Assembly (NCBI GenBank): GCA_018265835.1
Contig: JABLYK010000045.1
Location: 1 to 16,611 of the forward strand
DNA from: Oscillospiraceae bacterium
GTDB lineage: Bacteria; Bacillota; Clostridia; Oscillospirales; Oscillospiraceae
DNA: 16,611 bases
Direction: 5' to 3'
A program made the translations under genes and the position numbers. The notes below the pieces were generated by a model. That model had not been told where the DNA came from and made no database searches. It saw nothing but the letters and a program-made list of their open reading frames with translations. Below, piece by piece: positions 14,239 to 16,611 of this stretch (positions are counted from its first letter, which is position 1; each line of letters begins with the position of its first letter).

Positions 14239-14822
14239 AGGCCATCGTCCCTTCAAAAAAATCAGTTCTACCCGCTTGTTTCTGCCCTCAAAAAAACACC
14301 TTCAGGACGTGGAACACCCACATCCGAAAGTGTTTTGTGCTCAGTATATCCGGTTTTGGACACCGCAAGTACGCAGAGAGGTCTCTGTGCAGCTTTGATC
14401 GATCCTGCCGCCAAATTGCTCCGTGCCTGTCTGCTCCTGCGTTTCAAAAATCCGCAAAGCAGCGGGTCCGGCAAAAATGACGGCGGCCCGTTGCCGGCAG
14501 CCGGCTGACCCGGTGAGGCCCTTTAGCTTTATGTCACCGGCTTGCGCCGGGTTTGCCTGCGATTTACTGACGAATAGTAACATAGCCTTGTACGGTTGAC
14601 AAGGGTTTGTTAGGAAATACGTATTTTCGGCACCGAATACAAAGTGGCTATCGCCAACCAGGCCGAGTGCTTGACCGAACTTTGTGGCTCTGCGTTGGTA
14701 CATGGGAGGGGGATATCGACTCTCTGGGGGCAAATGTATGAGCTGGTGTTGCGAGAATGGTCGTAGCATTTGGTGACCAGCTTCGTGACGAAACCTTTAA
14801 GGAGAGGGGTGGCTAATTTATC
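14239..14822. other. Gap with no clear gene, between lipoprotein remnant and recombinase remnant
   Basis: The 584 bases hold a minus-strand terminator-like hairpin (14290-14336), a short hairpin CCGGC-TTGC-GCCGG near 14540, a 12-base palindrome AAATACGTATTT (14615-14626), and an unexplained open frame on the minus strand (about 14341-14703) without a usable ribosome-binding site. It probably contains the junction between chromosomal DNA and the conjugative element, but the exact border is not visible in a single sequence. Confidence 0.5.
14290..14336 (-). terminator. Imperfect hairpin with T-run upstream of the lipoprotein remnant
   Basis: On the minus strand AACACTTTCGG...GTGG pairs with CCAC...CCTGAAGGTGTT with two wobble pairs and one bulge, and is followed by about seven T. 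It would end transcription coming from the 14340-14820 region before the lipoprotein, or act as a leader attenuator for it. Confidence 0.6.
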
Positions 14823-15337
14823 ATGGACGATTTTATCCCCATCAAGAATATCATGAACGAGCTGTATGCCAAGGATATCAGCCGCAAGGTACGGTCTGCG
14901 CACAATACACGAGGGAGGGCCGGCGAGCCGCTCGCTCAACCCCCATACGGATATGTGAAAGACCCGCAGGACAAGAAGCGCTGGATCATCGACCCGGAGA
15001 CTGCATCGGTCGTCAGGGAGATTTTCAAGCTGTATTTGGACGGCAACGGCGAGGACACCATTGCAAGGATCATGCAGGAGGAGCAGCATCTGATGTGTAC
15101 GAAACGCAGGGGACGGGCAAAAACAAAACCCAACGACTTGTCATCTGCTACAAGTTCGTCGGGTATCTGGATATTGATCCCACGCAGTGCCATCCGGACT
15201 ACAATGCCGACATCCGTGAGGGTGTCGCCATTGAGTATGTTTCCTGCGAGCCGTCGGACAGTCTGAAAGAGCTGTTCTCGGAGGGATACAACGCGGATGA
15301 TGATTCTTTTGCGGGAGCAGAAACGGAGCAGGCGTAA
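14823..15337 (+). pseudogene. Large serine recombinase remnant (internal deletion)
   Basis: The first part (14823 to about 15090) matches the middle of a TnpX/TndX-like large serine recombinase: IMNELYAKDISRKVRSAH joins the end of the catalytic domain to the start of the recombinase DNA-binding domain, with QPPYGYVKD and WIIDPETASVVREIFKLYLDG. The N-terminal catalytic domain with the active Ser is absent, and a stop (14814-14816) lies just upstream in frame. Near 15090 the text jumps, in another frame, to a C-terminal segment YETQGTGKNKTQRLVICYKF that ends at 15337. The enzyme cannot work. It probably marks an older insertion at the element's edge. Confidence 0.75.
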
Positions 15338-15489
15338 ACCCGCTCCGGACACGATAATAAAGAAGCGGATCTGACCGCCGCAAGCAGGCGGGCATGGATG
15401 TTTTCCTATGGATCACATCCGAGAGGCAAACCGGAGGCTTTTTTCATCGAAATCAACACTTTTCATTTTCAGAGGAAGGAGGTGCGAAG

Positions 15490-16368
15490 ATGGCTGTATT
15501 CCGTATCGAAAAGACCAGAGATTACACGGTCATGTCCAACTACCATCTGCGGGATATGTCGCTGTCGCTGAAAGCGAAAGGGCTTCTATCTCTCATGCTG
15601 TCCCTGCCGGAGAATTGGGACTACACCATGAAGGGTCTTGCCCGTATCTGCAAGGACGGCATTGACAGCATCAGCGGCGGCATCCGGGAGCTGGAGGCGC
15701 ACGGCTATCTGATCCGTGCGCGTGTCCGTGGTGCAAACGGACAGCTCGGCTCTATCGAATACACCATTCTGGAACAGCCTGAAGCGCTATCACCTACACA
15801 GGAAAAACCTATACGGGAAAATCCCGTACAGGTGAATCCAATGTTGGATGCTCCAATTCAGGAGAACCCCGCCCAATTAAATAAAGAAGAATCAAGTAAC
15901 TATCCATCAAAGACTGATCTATCAATTACGCAAGAATCAAGTCCTATCCTATCAAGTCCCCCAGCCCCCAAGGAACGGGCCGGACAGGACGGGATGCGAA
16001 AGCGGGAAAGCTATCGGGCATTGATCTTGGAGAACATCGAGTATGACGTACTCTCGCAGAACGTGCAGCTTGACAAGGACCGGCTGGACGAGCTGGTGGA
16101 ACTCATGGTGGATACCGTCTGCTCCAACCGGGAGATGATCCGTGTCGCCGGGGACGACTACCCTGCGGAGGTCGTCCGGTCACGGTTCCTGAAGCTGAAC
16201 GCCTCGCACATCGAGTATGTCCTTGACCGGATGCGGGAGAACACCACCTATGTCCGCAACATCAAGAAATATCTGCTGGCGGCGCTGTATAACGCCCCGG
16301 TCACGATGGACAGCTATTACACATCCCTTGTCAGCCATGACCTGTACGGCAGCGGAGATCGGAGGTGA
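15490..16368 (+). CDS. Conjugative-element helix-turn-helix protein (DUF6017 type)
   Basis: A 292-residue protein starting MAVFRIEKTRDYTVMSNYHL. The N-terminal 100 residues are a replisome-organiser/replication-initiator-like winged-helix domain (LSLKAKGLLSLMLSLPENWDYT). A polar linker follows (about 100-175) with repeats of the pattern (P/I)xENPxQxN, then a C-terminal domain typical of the DUF6017 family. Such proteins often open the conserved module of Tn1549-like integrative elements in gut Firmicutes, where they are presumed to bind DNA for replication or regulation; the exact role is not established. AAGGAGG at 15476-15482 fixes the start. The stop lies 5 bases before the next gene's start. 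Confidence 0.78.
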   Translation: MAVFRIEKTRDYTVMSNYHLRDMSLSLKAKGLLSLMLSLPENWDYTMKGLARICKDGIDSISGGIRELEAHGYLIRARVRGANGQLGSIEYTILEQPEALSPTQEKPIRENPVQVNPMLDAPIQENPAQLNKEESSNYPSKTDLSITQESSPILSSPPAPKERAGQDGMRKRESYRALILENIEYDVLSQNVQLDKDRLDELVELMVDTVCSNREMIRVAGDDYPAEVVRSRFLKLNASHIEYVLDRMRENTTYVRNIKKYLLAALYNAPVTMDSYYTSLVSHDLYGSGDRR

Positions 16369-16373
16369 ACGCC

Positions 16374-16611
16374 TTGCAGGAAGAAATCACGCAGAAAACC
16401 CTTGCGCTTTGTGTGGAGACCGGTAAAATGACCGCCCAGCTCTTGCAGCAGGCCATGAAGAAGGTGCTGGCGGATATGGAAAAGCACAAGAATGATCCCC
16501 CACTCCGGCACGGCAAGCAGACGCTCCGCCAGCTTATGAAGCATAACACCGGCGTATCCAACATCGAGATCACGGATCAGAATATCCGGGCCTTTTCTTC
16601 CACGGCGAAGA
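16374..16611 (+). CDS. PcfB/DUF3801 family conjugation protein (partial)
   Basis: The first 79 codons are present before the right edge. The text after the start, QEEITQKTLALCVETGKM, with QQAMKKVL and GKQTLRQLMKHNTGVSNIEI, matches the PcfB/DUF3801 family, a relaxosome or coupling-protein accessory of Tn1549-like and pCF10-like transfer systems. The TTG start is preferred because GGAGG (16361-16365) lies 8 bases upstream; a GTG at 16365 would sit in that ribosome-binding site. Its place directly after the DUF6017 gene is the usual element order, where a VirD4-type coupling protein comes next. Confidence 0.8.
   Translation, partial: MQEEITQKTLALCVETGKMTAQLLQQAMKKVLADMEKHKNDPPLRHGKQTLRQLMKHNTGVSNIEITDQNIRAFSSTAK

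Noticed and set aside
14341..14769. A 142-codon minus-strand frame in the gap before the recombinase remnant
   Set aside because: The composition is less repetitive than other shadows, but its start region is C-rich without a ribosome-binding site and no family is recognised. Kept as part of the unexplained region, not as a gene.
14610..15089. A 159-codon minus-strand frame overlapping the recombinase remnant
   Set aside because: It is antisense to a recognisable recombinase segment and shows no domain.
1..16611. tRNA or rRNA genes
   Set aside because: I looked for cloverleaf-like arms and conserved rRNA segments and saw none; a dedicated tRNA search could still overrule this.

Overview
This window looks like a chromosomal segment of a GC-rich anaerobic clostridium (Oscillospiraceae/Ruminococcaceae-like gut Firmicute). 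The reasons are the phoH-ybeY-era-yqzL-recO gene order, a mutS2 gene, an HPr carrying both His15 and Ser46, a PyrK-dependent class 1B dihydroorotate dehydrogenase, and the start of a gut-type conjugative element. The taxonomy is inferred from gene content; no rRNA or other marker is present.

Left part (+ strand, 1-6375): the end of phoH, ybeY, era, a repeat-filled gap of about 1 kb, a very small yqzL-like gene overlapping recO, mutS2, and a separately promoted HPr gene closed by a strong terminator. These are housekeeping genes for RNA processing, ribosome assembly, recombination and sugar-uptake control. The gap after era is unusual. It carries a second copy of the last 56 bp of era, a run of consecutive small hairpins, and a hairpin-plus-tail module present three times.

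Middle part (- strand, 12816 down to 6480): a compact operon pyrC-pyrK-pyrD-pyrF-HAD phosphatase-pyrE-pyrB-pyrI, read from a perfect-consensus promoter at 12788-12816. It encodes every de novo UMP step after carbamoyl phosphate; carAB and pyrR are not in the window. Many junctions overlap or are only a few bases apart, so translation is probably coupled. The untranslated leader is too short for a PyrR-type attenuator.

Right part (12817-16611): accessory and partly decayed DNA. It holds an orphan + strand terminator, a 41-codon single-membrane-span gene, a solute-binding lipoprotein gene with an internal deletion and frame change, a long stretch with no gene, a broken large serine recombinase, and then the intact first genes of an integrative conjugative element (a DUF6017-type helix-turn-helix protein and the start of a PcfB/DUF3801 protein) running off the right edge.

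I did not find a convincing new defence or enzymatic system. The best leads are the duplicated era end with its repeat array, the sharp composition break inside pyrC, the phosphatase inside the pyr operon, the small membrane protein next to the decayed lipoprotein, and the boundary region of the conjugative element.
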